A stretch of 64,000 nucleotides of DNA, taken from positions 186,001-250,000 of the forward strand of contig CAVZSO010000013.1 of the NCBI GenBank assembly GCA_963777975.1, given 5' to 3'. Each line of letters opens with the position of its first letter. Positions within the stretch are counted from its first letter, which is position 1. The stretch is from CSP1-4 sp963777975. GTDB taxonomy: Bacteria > Chloroflexota > Limnocylindria > Limnocylindrales > CSP1-4. Under the pieces are notes generated by a model. That model did not search any database and was not told where the DNA came from. It saw only the letters and a list, made by a program, of their open reading frames with translations. The translations under genes and the position numbers were made by a program. Of the stretch, positions 30,284-40,317 are shown in pieces.

Positions 30284-31606
30284 GCGATCCGCGGCCACAG
30301 CGGCCACAGGCTCGCCCGCTGGGTCCGCAGCGCGGAACCGCCCGTCCTGAAGGCGGCATCCGGCGGGCTCCCCGGGCGGGTCCGAACGGCACTGGCCGCT
30401 CGGCCAGGTGGGGCGCCGTGCTCGCCATCGCCGGCCTCGCGCTCTTGATCGTCATCGCCGGAGCGGTCCTGCTCCGGCCGGCGATCGGCCAATGGGCGGT
30501 CGGCTTCGCGGAATCGAACCCCCAGGCGCTGCGCATGGGCTTCGTCGCCGACCTGGTGGCTGGCTCCCTGGGGAGCGAGCTGACCGATCCAGTCAGCGAC
30601 GACGCGACGCCGGTCCCGTTCGAGATCGCCGAGGGCGCGACCGCGTCCGAGGTCGCCGCGAACCTGGCGAAGGCCGGCCTCGTGAGCAAGGCGCTGGTCT
30701 TCGAATATGCAGCCATCACGACCGATCAGGCTGACAGCCTGCAGGCGGGCACCTACGAGCTGACGCGGGCCATGACGCCGCAGCAGATCCTGGTCGCCCT
30801 CCAGGACGCCCCCGTGCTGACGGTCAGCGTCGGGCTCCGCGAGGGTCTCCGCCTGGAGCAGATCGCCGCCTACCTGCAGACCATCGGCCTGCGTCCCGAG
30901 GCCGCCAAGGAGTTCTACGATCTGGCCAGGGCGCCGACCGCCGAGCTTCGCGCCGACTACCCCTTCCTGTCGGCCTTGCCCGAGGGCCGCTCGCTCGAGG
31001 GCTTCCTCGCCGCGGGCACCTACGAGGTCTTCCCGTTCGCCACCGGTGAGGAGATCGTGCGCCTCCAGCTCGACGAGTTCGGACGGCAACTCGAAGCGGC
31101 AGGGGTGGTTGCCGCGGCAAAGGCTGCTGATCGGAAGCTGTATGACGTCCTGACCCTGGCCAGCATCGTCGAGCGTGAAGCGGCTGTCGATGCCGATCGC
31201 GCACTGGTCGCAGGGGTGTATACGAACCGGTTGGACAAGAAGACCTGGCCGACACAGCTCCTGCAGTCGGATCCGACGGTCATCTACGCCTGGGACTCGT
31301 CGAAGCTGGACAAGCTCGATTTCAAGGACTGGCCGAGCTACTTCTTCTGGAAGACGGTCGGCAAGCCGCTGGCCAGCCTCGAGGTGCCCAAGGCATACCA
31401 GGGCTACCAGACCTATCAGCAGCCGGGGCTTCCCGTCGGGACCCATCGCGACCCCGACGATGGCCTCGATCGAGGCCGCGCTGGATCCCGACACCAAGGA
31501 CGGCTACCTGTTCTTCTATCTCAAGAACGATGGCTCGAAGCGTCAGGCGTTCGCGCATACCTACGAGGAGCACCTGGCGAACATCAAGAAGTACGGCAAG
31601 CCTTGA
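30280..31606 (+). CDS. mltG: Endolytic peptidoglycan transglycosylase MltG
   Basis: MltG cuts nascent glycan strands at the inner membrane and so sets their length. A Pro/Arg-rich cytoplasmic tail of ~40 residues precedes one helix (AVLAIAGLALLIVIAGAVLL) and then a LysM-like and a YceG catalytic domain. The catalytic Glu lies in LASIVEREAAVDADR. The frame breaks near 31440 by one extra base (GLPVG then PIATPTMASIEAALDP, a hallmark of the family) and ends with HLANIKKYGKP at 31606. The stop overlaps the TTG of pepP. Confidence 0.93.
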
Positions 31607-32796
31607 GCGGCGCGGCGCCCAAGGTCGACGGCGCCAGCATCAGCCGCTGGTCCGCCGCCGACCGCGCTGCGCGGCCGGCTCGTCTCGGTCGACTGCGGGC
31701 GCACATGGAGCGCGAACGCGTCGATGTCTATTTCGGCATCCGCGCCGAGCACGCGCGTTACCTGACCGGCTTCGAACTCGCGGACGGTGAGGAGAAGGTC
31801 TCTGGCAACTCCGGCTGGTTCCTCGTCACGGCCGATGAGGTCGTCGTGCTTGCGGATAGCCGCTACACGGAACAGGCGGAGGAGCAATGCCCGGACGCCC
31901 GCATCGCGGAGGCCTACAACGACCTGCCGACCCGCTGGCCGGCGCTCGTGGCTGGTCGCCGCCGCGTGGCCGCCGAGGCGGACGTCATCCCGCAGGCGCT
32001 CTGGAGTCGGCTTCTGGCGGCAGAGCCCGCGGTGGACCTGATCCCCGTCGACGGCTGGCTGCAAGCCGATCGCGCTGTCAAGGAGCCAGCCGAGCTGGAA
32101 CGCGTAGCGGCCGCCTGTGCGATCGCCGACGCTGCCCTCGAGGCGCTGCTGCCCTCGATCCGAGGCCGGTCAGTCCGAGGCGGAGCTGGCGCTCGACCTC
32201 GAGTGGGCGATCCGAACCTCCGGCGCGGAGGCGCTGGCCTTCGACGTGGCCTGCCTGTCGGGTCCCAGGGCGGCGCTGCCGCATGGCTCACCGGGCGCCC
32301 GCCGCATCCGCGATGGCGAGGTGCTGCTCTTCGACTTCGGCGCTCGCGTGGCCGGCTACCGCAGCGACATGACGCGAACGCTCTTCGTCGGCGACAGCCG
32401 TCCGAGCGCGACCTGGCCATCTACGAGCTGGTCGGCCGCGCCCAACAGGCTGCCATCGACGCGCTCGCCGCGGCTGCCGCGGACGGCGAGGCACCGAGCG
32501 GCAAGGCCATCGATGCCATCGCGCGTGGGGTCATCGAGGCGGCTGGCCACGGCGAGCACTTCGGGCACGGCCTCGGACACGGCATCGGCCTGGCGACGCA
32601 CGAAGCACCGTCGCTCGGCAAGCGTGCCACCGACGATCCGCTGCCGGCACCGACCGTCTTCTCGGTCGAGCCCGGTGTCTACCTGCCGGGCGAGACGGGC
32701 GTGCGCATCGAGGACCTCGTCGTCTTCGATCCATCGGTCGGGCGATGCGAGCGGATCACCCGGTTCCCGCGTGAGGTGACGGTCGTCGGCGCCTGA
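31603..32796 (+). CDS. pepP: M24-family Xaa-Pro aminopeptidase
   Basis: The start is TTG 31603, overlapping the mltG stop (TTGA). An N-terminal creatinase-like domain (MERERVDVYFGIRAEHARYL) is followed by the pita-bread catalytic domain. Metal ligands are visible as the Asp pair in DFGARVAGYRSDMTRTLF, His in GHGLGHGIGLATHE, and Glu in SVEPGVYLPGETG and GVRIEDLVV. Two opposite shifts (near 32170 and 32400) put only the middle of the catalytic domain in another frame; the correct end is at 32796. The enzyme removes residues preceding proline; exact specificity (PepP or PepQ) is not resolved. Confidence 0.9.
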   Translation: MSGAAPKVDGASISRWSAADRAARPARLGRLRAHMERERVDVYFGIRAEHARYLTGFELADGEEKVSGNSGWFLVTADEVVVLADSRYTEQAEEQCPDARIAEAYNDLPTRWPALVAGRRRVAAEADVIPQALWSRLLAAEPAVDLIPVDGWLQADRAVKEPAELERVAAACAIADAALEALLPSIRGRSVRGGAGARPRVGDPNLRRGGAGLRRGLPVGSQGGAAAWLTGRPPHPRWRGAALRLRRSRGRLPQRHDANALRRRQPSERDLAIYELVGRAQQAAIDALAAAAADGEAPSGKAIDAIARGVIEAAGHGEHFGHGLGHGIGLATHEAPSLGKRATDDPLPAPTVFSVEPGVYLPGETGVRIEDLVVFDPSVGRCERITRFPREVTVVGA

Positions 32797-32845
32797 CAGC
32801 TCAGGCTCGAGTTCCGACCCTCGGAGGCTGTACGCGCTCGTGGGC

Positions 32846-32851
32846 TAGAAT
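32846..32851 (+). promoter_or_regulatory. Probable -10 box of efp
   Basis: TAGAAT lies about 88 nt before the efp ATG. Unlike the leaderless genes here, efp has a long leader and a ribosome binding site (AGGAGAA, about 32923-32929). Confidence 0.5.
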
Positions 32852-32939
32852 CGCACGCGACCCACGACGACCCGGGCGCCTCGGCGCGCGCCAGCCGCGT
32901 GACACCGGACGCGGCCAGCCGACAGGAGAACCCCACCTC

Positions 32940-33497
32940 ATGGTCTCGACCAGCGACCTGCGCAAGGGCATCGCCATCGAGCTCGACGGCGAGCTCTGGC
33001 AGGTCCTCGACTATCACCACATCAAGATGGGACGCGGCTCGGCGCAGGTTCGCATCAAGCTGCGCAACATCAAGCGCGGGCAGACGGTCGAGCGGACCTT
33101 CCAGGCCGGCGACAAGTGGCCGCGCGCCTACCTCGACAAGCGGCAGGTCCAGTTCCTGTATCGCGACGGCGACGATTTCCACTTCATGGACACCGACTCG
33201 TACGACCAATTCACGCTCACGGCCGCCCAGCTCGAGGACGTCGTCGACTACCTCAAGGATGGGATGCTGCTCGATCGCACGAGCTACGAAGGCGAGACCA
33301 TCGGGGTCGAGCTGCCCATCACCATCGACCTCCTCGTCGCGGAGACCGAGCCGGGCTTCGCCGGCGACACGGCGAGCGGCGCACGCAAGCCGGCGACGAC
33401 CGAGACCGGCCTGGTCGTCCAGGTGCCACTCTTCGTGACCGAGGGCGACACCATCCGCATCGACACTCGGACCGGCGAGTACCAGACGAGGGTCTGA
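32940..33497 (+). CDS. efp: Translation elongation factor P
   Basis: This 185-residue protein mimics tRNA and relieves ribosome stalling at polyproline. All three beta-barrel domains are present: VSTSDLRKGIAIELDGELWQ; the middle LEDVVDYLKDGMLLDRTSYE; and the C-terminal PLFVTEGDTIRIDTRTGEY. The tip loop reads KMGRGSAQ, so the residue normally modified (Lys34 of the E. coli protein) is Arg at about position 32. Lysine-type modification by EpmA is therefore excluded. The ATG is well placed behind AGGAGAA. Confidence 0.97.
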   Translation: MVSTSDLRKGIAIELDGELWQVLDYHHIKMGRGSAQVRIKLRNIKRGQTVERTFQAGDKWPRAYLDKRQVQFLYRDGDDFHFMDTDSYDQFTLTAAQLEDVVDYLKDGMLLDRTSYEGETIGVELPITIDLLVAETEPGFAGDTASGARKPATTETGLVVQVPLFVTEGDTIRIDTRTGEYQTRV

Positions 33498-33498
33498 C

Positions 33499-33916
33499 AT
33501 GCGGCGTTCGAGGCTCATCACGCTCGCGGGCACCGTCGCGGCGGCCGTCCTGGTGGTGGCTGCGTGCGCAGCGCCCGGTTCCGGTGGGGGCACGACCGAG
33601 CTGACCGCTGCCGACTCGGGCTCGGCGATCGAGGTCGGCAACGGCCAGTCGATCGTCATCAAGCTGGACGCCAACTCGACGACCGGCTACGGCTGGCAGC
33701 AGGTACCGGGCCTCGATGAGTCGGTGGTCAAGCAGGTCTCGGAGTCGTACGAGCCGACCACCGCCTCGCCCGGGCATGGTCGGGGTCGGCGGGACCGATA
33801 CGTGGACGTATCAGGCGGTCGGCGCTGGGACCACGACGATCGCTCTGGCCTACCAGCGGGCCAGCGACCCGACGGCGGCTCAGTCGTTCACGGTCAACGT
33901 CACCGTCGCGCAGTAG
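33499..33916 (+). CDS. Lipoprotein, chagasin/I42-type protease inhibitor
   Basis: A lipoprotein signal (VAAAVLVVAACAAPG with lipobox Cys) precedes an immunoglobulin-like domain with the I42 BC-loop signature LDANSTTGYGWQQV. The second frame, entered near 33775 by one extra base, has the DE loop GVGGTDTWTYQAVGAGTTTI and ends SFTVNVTVAQ at 33916. Such inhibitors block papain-like cysteine proteases; here the protein would sit on the outer face of the membrane. It follows efp by 1 nt and precedes xseA. Confidence 0.8.
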
Positions 33917-33929
33917 CGCCGGACCGCAG

Positions 33930-35355
33930 TTGAGCGACGACCCCCGCTTTCGGGATCCCCGGCCGGCATCGGACCACGGAGCCGCCGACGCTGACCGGCC
34001 GTGGAACGCCTGGGTGGCTGGCCGCGCCGACGACCGCGACGACGACGCCGGCACCGCCGCCGGACCGCGCATCCGGTCGGTCGCCGAGCTCACCCGGATC
34101 GTCCGCGATCGCCTGCGCGCAGCGACGGACCTGCGAGACGTCTGGGTCGAGGGCGAGATCGGCCAGGTCAGCGTCAGCGCTGCCGGTCACGCCTACCTGA
34201 CGCTCAAGGACGCCGGCGCGCAGCTGCGCTGCGTCATCTTCCGCGACGACCGGGCGCGCATCCCTTTCGAGCCGCAGACCGGACTGAAGGTCGTCGTCCA
34301 CGGCCGGATCGACGTCTTCGAGCAACAGGGCGCCTACCAGCTGTACGTCGACGCGCTGCAGCCGTCCGGCTTCGGCGACCTCGCCTTGCGCCTCGAGGCG
34401 ATGAAGGCGAAGCTCGCCGCCGAGGGGCTCTTCGAGACGGCCAGGAAGCGTCCGTTGCCGGTCTGGCCGCGAACGATCGGGCTGGCCACCAGCGAGACCG
34501 GGGCCGTCCTCCACGATGTCGTCCAGGTCCTCCGTCGACGCTGGCCGCTCGTGCGGGTCGATCTTCGCCCCGTGCCTGGTCCAAGGGGACACGGCACCGG
34601 CCACGATCCTGGGCGCCCTGCGCAGCCTGGCACGCTGGACGGATCCGACGAACGGGCGCGCCATCGACCTGCTCATCCTTGCCCGGGGCGGCGGCTCGCT
34701 GGAAGATCTCTGGCCGTTCAACGACGAGCGCGTGGTGCGAGCCGTGGCGGCCTTCCCACGCCCGGTCGTCGTCGGCGTCGGCCACGAGTCGGACGTCACC
34801 CTGGCCGACTTCGCGGCCGACGTTCGCGCCGCCACGCCATCGGTCGCCGCCGAGCTGGCCGTCCCGTCGCGGGATGAGCAGCTCGCCCGGCTGGTCGCAC
34901 ACCGTCGGCGGATGGATGGGCTGGTCGGCGCGAGCGTCGCCAGCCGCCACAACGAGCTCGAGGCAGAGCGACGTGCGCTGGAAGCCCAGCGTCCGTCTGC
35001 CCTCCTGGCGGCCGAGCGTGAACGCCTTGGCTTTCTGCTCGATCGGGCGACGGACGCCCTGACGGGCCGGATCGGCCGCGAGCGCGCCGTCCTCGAACGA
35101 CTCGGCACACGATCGTCGACGACCTTGCGCCTGGGCCTGGAGCGGGCGCGGTCCGAGATCGCCACGGCCCAGGGCGGCCTGGCCGCGCTCAGCCCGTTCG
35201 CCACCCTCGAGCGGGGCTACGCCATCGTCCGCACGCCCGAGGGGACGGTCGTCCGCCACGCGGCGTCCGTCGGCGTGGACGATGCGCTCGACGTCCGCCT
35301 GGCCGTCGGCGGGTTGGACGTGCGCGTCGAGCGCGTGCGAGACTCCACGGGATGA
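33930..35355 (+). CDS. xseA: Exodeoxyribonuclease VII large subunit
   Basis: This is the catalytic subunit of a bidirectional single-strand exonuclease. A ~50-residue charged N-terminal extension precedes the OB fold (LRDVWVEGEIGQVSVSAAGH and FRDDRARIPFEP). The nuclease core has TIGLATSETGAVLHDVVQVL and, after a +1 break near 34562, IFAPCLVQGDTAP, LLILARGGGSLEDLWPFND and VVVGVGHESDVTLADF. The start is TTG 33930. The TGA overlaps the xseB ATG as ATGA, so the two subunits are translationally coupled. Confidence 0.93.
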
Positions 35356-35633
35356 CCGAACCCGACGTCGCGCTCACGCCGCTGACCGAGGCCGAGCTCG
35401 CCGCGATGCCGTTCGATGTCGCCCTCGCCGAATACCAGTCGGTCGTGGCGCGCCTCGAGGCCGGCGGCTTGCCGCTCGAGGCATCCATCGCACTCTACGA
35501 ACGGGGCGTCGCCCTCGACGGCCACTGTTCGCGGCTGCTGGCCGATGCCGAGCTCCGCGTCCAGCGACTCGTCGAGGCGTCCGGTGGTCAGGCTCCTCGC
35601 CTCATCGACCTCGATCCGGGCGACAGCGCGTAG
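35352..35633 (+). CDS. xseB: Exodeoxyribonuclease VII small subunit
   Basis: The 93-residue helical protein binds the XseA C-terminus. The family core is clear: PFDVALAEYQSVVARLEAG, LPLEASIALYERGVAL and AELRVQRLVEASGG. A ~17-residue leader and an acidic tail flank it. ATG 35352 overlaps the xseA stop. The TAG stop is also the first half of a TAGAAT sequence that may act as the dxs promoter -10. Confidence 0.92.
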   Translation: MTEPDVALTPLTEAELAAMPFDVALAEYQSVVARLEAGGLPLEASIALYERGVALDGHCSRLLADAELRVQRLVEASGGQAPRLIDLDPGDSA

Positions 35634-35704
35634 AATCCGGCGCGCCACAGGTCGGCGCCGTCGGGCGTCACCTGTGCAGCCGAGTTCGCCAGCGGAGCCC
35701 ATCC

Positions 35705-37700
35705 TTGGCCATCCTCCCGACCATCCAACGACCGGCCGACCTGCGCGGCCTGGACGATGCGCAGCTGACCCAGCTGTGCGCCGAGATCAGGACGACGATC
35801 ATCGACACGGTGGCCGTGACCGGGGGCCATCTGGGCAGCTCGCTCGGCGTGGTCGAGCTGACCGTGACGCTGCATCGGCTGCTCGACAGCCCGTCCGACC
35901 GGATCGTCTGGGACACCGGCCACCAGGCCTACCCGCACAAGCTCCTGACGGGTCGTTACGAGCGGTTCGGCACGCTCCGCTCGGTGGGCGGCATCGGCGG
36001 CTTCCCGCGACGCAACGAGAGCCCACACGATGTCTTCGACGGCGGCCATGCCGGCACCGGCCTGTCCATCGGCGAGGGCCTCGCGCTGGCCCGTGACGCC
36101 AACGGCAGCGATGAACGGATCGCCGTCGTGGTCGGCGATGCGGCCGTCTTCTCCGGCATCTCGGCGGAGGCGCTGAACGACATCGGGCATCGGGCCAGCC
36201 GACTGCTGATCATCCTCAACGACAACGAGATGAGCATCTCGCCCTCGGTCGGCGCACTGAGCCGGTACCTCAGCCGGATCAAGCTATCGGAGACCTGGCG
36301 CGACTCGAAACGCGTCTACGATCGGACGGTCGAACGGATCCCGGTGGTTGGCCCAAGCGTGCTTGACATGTCGCGCCGGCTGCGGGGAGCGGTCGTCGAC
36401 TTCGCCCAGCATGGACAGCTCTTCGAGGACCTCGGCATCACCTACATCGGCCCGGTCCCGGGCCACGATCTCCATGCGCTCGACGATGTCTTCTCGCGGG
36501 CGCTGCTCCAGGAGGGCCCGGTCCTCGTCCACGTGCGCACCCAGAAGGGCCGCGGCTACCGGCCGGCCGAAGCCGATCAGGTCGGCTTCCACGGCGCGGC
36601 ACTGCCGCCGATGACCGTGCCGGCCAACGGATCGGGCGGCGACGGCGACGCCACGCCGTCGGTCGCGCAGGCTGCCGCCGCCGCCAAGCGGCCACCGAAT
36701 TACACATCGGTCGTGGCCGCCGAGCTGATCGCCATCGCGGAGCAGGACCCGCGCGTGGTGGCTATCACGGCGGGCATGCCGACGGGCACCGGCCTCAGCC
36801 AGTTCGGCGCGCGCTTCCCCGGTCGGATGTTCGACGTCGGCATCGCCGAGCAGCACGCCGTGACGCTCGCGACCGGCCTGGCCATGGGCGGCCTGCGGCC
36901 GTTCGTGGCCATCTACTCGACCTTCCTGCAGCGGGCTTTCGACCAGATCGTGCATGACGCCTGCCAGAACGACCAGCCGGTCATCATCGGCGTCGACCGA
37001 TCCGGCCTCGTCGGTGAGGACGGCACCAGCCACCAGGGCATGTTCATGCTGCCTGCCCAGCGACAGATCCCGCGGCTGGTCATCGCCTCGCCAAAGGACG
37101 AGCAGGAGGCGCGCCGACTCCTGCGCACCGCCTTCGCCCAGGACCACCCGTTCGCACTGCACTATCCCCGCGATGCGGGCTACGACCTGCCGCCCGTCGA
37201 GCCGACGCCGATCCCGGTCGGCGAGGGCGAGCTGCTGCGCGATGGCAGCGACCTGCTCATCGTCGGCTTCGGGCCGATCGTGATGCGCGCGCTGACAGCG
37301 GCCGACCTGCTCGCCGGCGAGGGTTGGTCGCCGGCGGTCATCAACGCCCGCTTCGCCAAGCCGCTCGACCGCGAGCTGATCCTGACCCACGCTCGCGGCA
37401 AGTCGCTGGTCGTGACCATCGAGGAGAGCGTCGTGACCGGTGGCTTCGGGAGCGGCGTGCTCGAGGTCCTCGCGGAAGCGAGCCAGGGCGACCCGGCCCT
37501 GCGCGCGGTCCCCGTTCGGATCATCGGTCTGGCCGCCGACGCAGTTCGTCGATCACGGTTCGGTCGCCGATCTCCGCCGGCTCGTCGGGCTCGACGTCGA
37601 TGGCATCGCTCGCCAGATCCGCGAGGCGCTGGCGACGGTCGGTGCCCGGCCCACGGCAGCCGCGCCACAACCGCGCCTGGCCGAGGTCACCCCGGGCTGA
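35705..37700 (+). CDS. dxs: 1-deoxy-D-xylulose-5-phosphate synthase
   Basis: The thiamine-diphosphate enzyme makes DXP from pyruvate and glyceraldehyde 3-phosphate, the first step of the MEP isoprenoid pathway; ispH is also in this window. The active-site His region is VWDTGHQAYPHKLLTGR, and the pyrimidine-domain GIAEQHAVTLATGLAMGGL and HQGMFM follow. The usual GDG of the diphosphate motif reads GDA (VVGDAAVFSGISAEALND). An extra base near 37542 shifts the tail, which continues QFVDHGSVADLRRLVGLDVD to a stop at 37700. TTG 35705 is the start; total about 665 residues. Confidence 0.94.
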
Positions 37701-38455
37701 GCCGCATCCGCCTCGATCAGCTGATCCTCGATCGTGGCCTGGCAGCCACGCGTTCTCAGGCCCAGGCGATGCTCCTGGCCGGCCATATCCGTGTCGGTGC
37801 CGGCGACGGCGCGCGCAGCGACCGCAAGCCGGGCGAGATGGTCGATCCGTCGATCCCCATCGAGCGGCTGGCAACGCCGCGCTTCGTTTCACGCGGCGGG
37901 GAGAAGCTCGCCGCGGCGCTGGACACGTTCGAGGTCGCCGTCCGCGGCTGGGTCTGCCTCGACGTCGGCGCCTCGACCGGCGGCTTCACCGACTGTCTGT
38001 TGCAGCGCGGCGCGAGCCGCGTCTATGCTCTCGACGTGGGCCGCGGACAACTCGCCGAGTCGCTCCGGGCGGATCCCCGCGTGGTCTCGCTGGAACGGAC
38101 GCACGCCCGCCGGCTCGACCCCACCGATCCCGAGGCCATCAGCCTGCCCGAGCGCGTCAACCTGGCCGTCATCGACGTCTCCTTCATCTCGGTCACCCGC
38201 ATCCTGGCCGGCGTCGTGCACCAGCTGGTCGGCGGCGGCACGATCGTCAGCCTGGTCAAGCCACAGTTCGAGTCCGAGCCGCGTGAGGTGCCCAAAGGCG
38301 TCGTTCGCGACCCGGCGGTCCAGGCCCGAGCCGTGGATCGCGTGCGGCAGGCGGCCGTCGCTCTCGGCCTCGAGGTCCGTGGCCAGTGCCCGTCGCCGCT
38401 CGTCGGGCCGGCGGGCAACCGCGAGTTCTTCCTGCATCTCGCGGTCCCGGCATGA
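37697..38455 (+). CDS. tlyA: TlyA-family rRNA 2'-O-methyltransferase (hemolysin-like)
   Basis: The protein has an N-terminal S4 RNA-binding domain (RIRLDQLILDRGLAATRSQA) and an FtsJ-type SAM methyltransferase domain (CLDVGASTGGFTDCLLQRGA, VIDVSFISVTRIL, LVKPQFESEP). TlyA methylates ribose in 16S and 23S rRNA. Alignment of the S4 domain places the start at a CTG at 37697, overlapping the dxs stop (CTGA). No ATG, GTG or TTG occurs before an internal ATG near codon 25 that would remove half the S4 domain. Length of 252 residues fits the family. Confidence 0.93.
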   Translation: MSRIRLDQLILDRGLAATRSQAQAMLLAGHIRVGAGDGARSDRKPGEMVDPSIPIERLATPRFVSRGGEKLAAALDTFEVAVRGWVCLDVGASTGGFTDCLLQRGASRVYALDVGRGQLAESLRADPRVVSLERTHARRLDPTDPEAISLPERVNLAVIDVSFISVTRILAGVVHQLVGGGTIVSLVKPQFESEPREVPKGVVRDPAVQARAVDRVRQAAVALGLEVRGQCPSPLVGPAGNREFFLHLAVPA

Positions 38456-38513
38456 GGCGGGCGATCCGCTTGACGCGGACGCTGGTGGAACGCGTCGAGC
38501 TGGCGCCGAGGCC

Positions 38514-39353
38514 ATGACGCGGCTCGGCTTCGCGGTCAACCCGACCAGCGAGTCGGCCGTCGGCCTGCGTGAGCGCGCGCTCGGCTGGTGCGCCGTCCAT
38601 GGCATCGAGGCCTGGGCGGCCGAGGCCAGCGCCCGGGACCTGTTGGTACGGGATCTGCCGACGTCGGATGCCCTGGTCGTGCTCGGCGGTGATGGCACGT
38701 TCCTGCGCGCGGTCCGCGCGGTGGCCGAGGTCGACGTGCCCATCCTGGGCATCAACTCGGGCAAGGTCGGCTTCCTCTCGAAGGCCGAGGCGGTGCAGCT
38801 CGAAGCCGTCCTGGCCATGCTCGCGGACGGCGCCTACGACCTTGAGCCGCGCATGCTCCTCGAAGCGCGCATCCAGCCCGCGGGGCGCCCGACCACGGAG
38901 CCGCCCTACATCGGGCTCAACGAGGCGGCCGTCGTGCGTGGCTCACAGGCGCGCGTCGTCAGGCTCGAGGTCATGATCGACGACTCGCATCTCGCCACCT
39001 ACATCGCGGATGGCCTTGTCGTCGCGACCCCGACCGGCTCGACCGGCTACTCGTTCAGCGCCGGCGGCCCGATCCTCGATCCGACCAGCCGCAACCTCGT
39101 CGTCACGCCGGTCGCTGCCTACCTGGCCGGCATCCGTTCCATCGTCGTCAGCCCCCACCACGTCGTGACCGTCCGTGTCGAGGCGGCCCACGACGTGCTC
39201 ATGAGCATGGATGGCCGCGAGGACACGCCGCTGGCGGTCGGCGACTCGGTCGCCGTGCGAGCCCGCCAGCAGCCGGTTCGCTTCATCGAACCCCAGGGGG
39301 CGCCGCCGTTCTGGGACCTCCTGCGCCGCAAGGTCGAGCTGCTGCCACCGTGA
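38514..39353 (+). CDS. nadK: NAD kinase
   Basis: This 279-residue enzyme phosphorylates NAD to NADP. The diagnostic GGDGTFLRAVR with the catalytic Asp, the NE pair in YIGLNEAAVVRG and ATPTGSTGYSFSAGGP are intact, followed by VSPHHVVTVRVE. ATG 38514 lies 58 nt after tlyA. Its stop overlaps the GTG start of the next gene (GTGA). Confidence 0.95.
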   Translation: MTRLGFAVNPTSESAVGLRERALGWCAVHGIEAWAAEASARDLLVRDLPTSDALVVLGGDGTFLRAVRAVAEVDVPILGINSGKVGFLSKAEAVQLEAVLAMLADGAYDLEPRMLLEARIQPAGRPTTEPPYIGLNEAAVVRGSQARVVRLEVMIDDSHLATYIADGLVVATPTGSTGYSFSAGGPILDPTSRNLVVTPVAAYLAGIRSIVVSPHHVVTVRVEAAHDVLMSMDGREDTPLAVGDSVAVRARQQPVRFIEPQGAPPFWDLLRRKVELLPP

Positions 39354-40297
39354 TCCGGCCGGTGGCGTCGCCAGGCGCCATGGACGCTCCGGCGGACCTG
39401 GTCGCGGCCATCGTCGCCTACCTCGACCACCTGCGCGTCGAGCGTGGTCTCGCCCGACTCACGCTGGCAGCCTATGCCACCGACCTTCGGCTCTTTGCGA
39501 TGTCGGCGCCAGGTGTGCGGGCCTGGGCTCGCAGCGCCGACCCCGCGCGCGCCTACCTGGCCGGGCTCGCCCGACCGCCACGACCATTGCGGCCCTCGTC
39601 GCACCGGCGAAAGGCGGCGTCCATCCGGGCGTTCTATCGGTTCGCCTTCGCCGAGGAGCTCATCGAGCGGGACATCGCGGGCCTGCTCGACCTGCCGCGG
39701 CCGGCGCGGCGATTGCCCGACACCCTCGATGTGGCGCAGGTCGAAGCGCTCTTGGCCGCCCCCGACCCCGACTCGCCGATCGGCATCCGGGATCGCGCCC
39801 TCCTCGAGCTGCTCTATGCCTCGGGCCTGCGCATCTCCGAGGCGCTCGGGCTCGACCGCCAGGACCTCTCGTTGGATGGCGGTTTCGTGCGCGTCATCGG
39901 CAAGGGCGACAAGGAGCGCATGGTGCCGGTCGGGGACGTGGCACTCGATGCACTGCAGCGATACATCGAGACCGTGCGCCCGGGGCGGATCGGCGGCGAC
40001 GATGGCGGCCTCGCACGTGGCGGTCCGCTCTTCGTCTCGACCCGTGGGCGGCGCCTGGGTCGCATGGCTGCCTGGCGGACCGTGCAGTCGGCCGCCGTCT
40101 CGGCGGAGCTCACGGGCCGGGTCACGCCGCACACGCTTCGACACTCCTTCGCGACGCACCTGCTCGAGGGCGGCGCTGATCTCCGGGTCGTCCAGGAACT
40201 CCTCGGGCATGCGAGTATTACGACCACCCAGCTCTACACCCACCTCACGGGCGAGCGGATCAGACAGGTCTACGCGCGCGCTCATCCGCGCGCCTGA
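39350..40297 (+). CDS. xerD: XerC/XerD-type tyrosine recombinase
   Basis: This 315-residue recombinase resolves chromosome dimers at dif. The N-terminal SAM-like core-binding domain (AYLDHLRVERGLARLTLAAY) is complete. The six catalytic residues are present: Arg in YASGLRISEAL, Lys in GKGDKERMVPV, His and Arg in HTLRHSFATHLL, and His and Tyr in LLGHASITTTQLYTH. The complete nadK-xerD context and full length indicate the housekeeping enzyme rather than a mobile-element integrase. XerC or XerD cannot be told apart from one copy. Confidence 0.9.
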   Translation: MIRPVASPGAMDAPADLVAAIVAYLDHLRVERGLARLTLAAYATDLRLFAMSAPGVRAWARSADPARAYLAGLARPPRPLRPSSHRRKAASIRAFYRFAFAEELIERDIAGLLDLPRPARRLPDTLDVAQVEALLAAPDPDSPIGIRDRALLELLYASGLRISEALGLDRQDLSLDGGFVRVIGKGDKERMVPVGDVALDALQRYIETVRPGRIGGDDGGLARGGPLFVSTRGRRLGRMAAWRTVQSAAVSAELTGRVTPHTLRHSFATHLLEGGADLRVVQELLGHASITTTQLYTHLTGERIRQVYARAHPRA

Positions 40298-40317
40298 CGG
40301 GCGGAGGATCAAGCCAC

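Noticed and set aside
39350..40297. Mobile-element integrase
   Set aside because: The recombinase is full length and lies inside a housekeeping operon after nadK, so it is the chromosomal Xer enzyme rather than island DNA.
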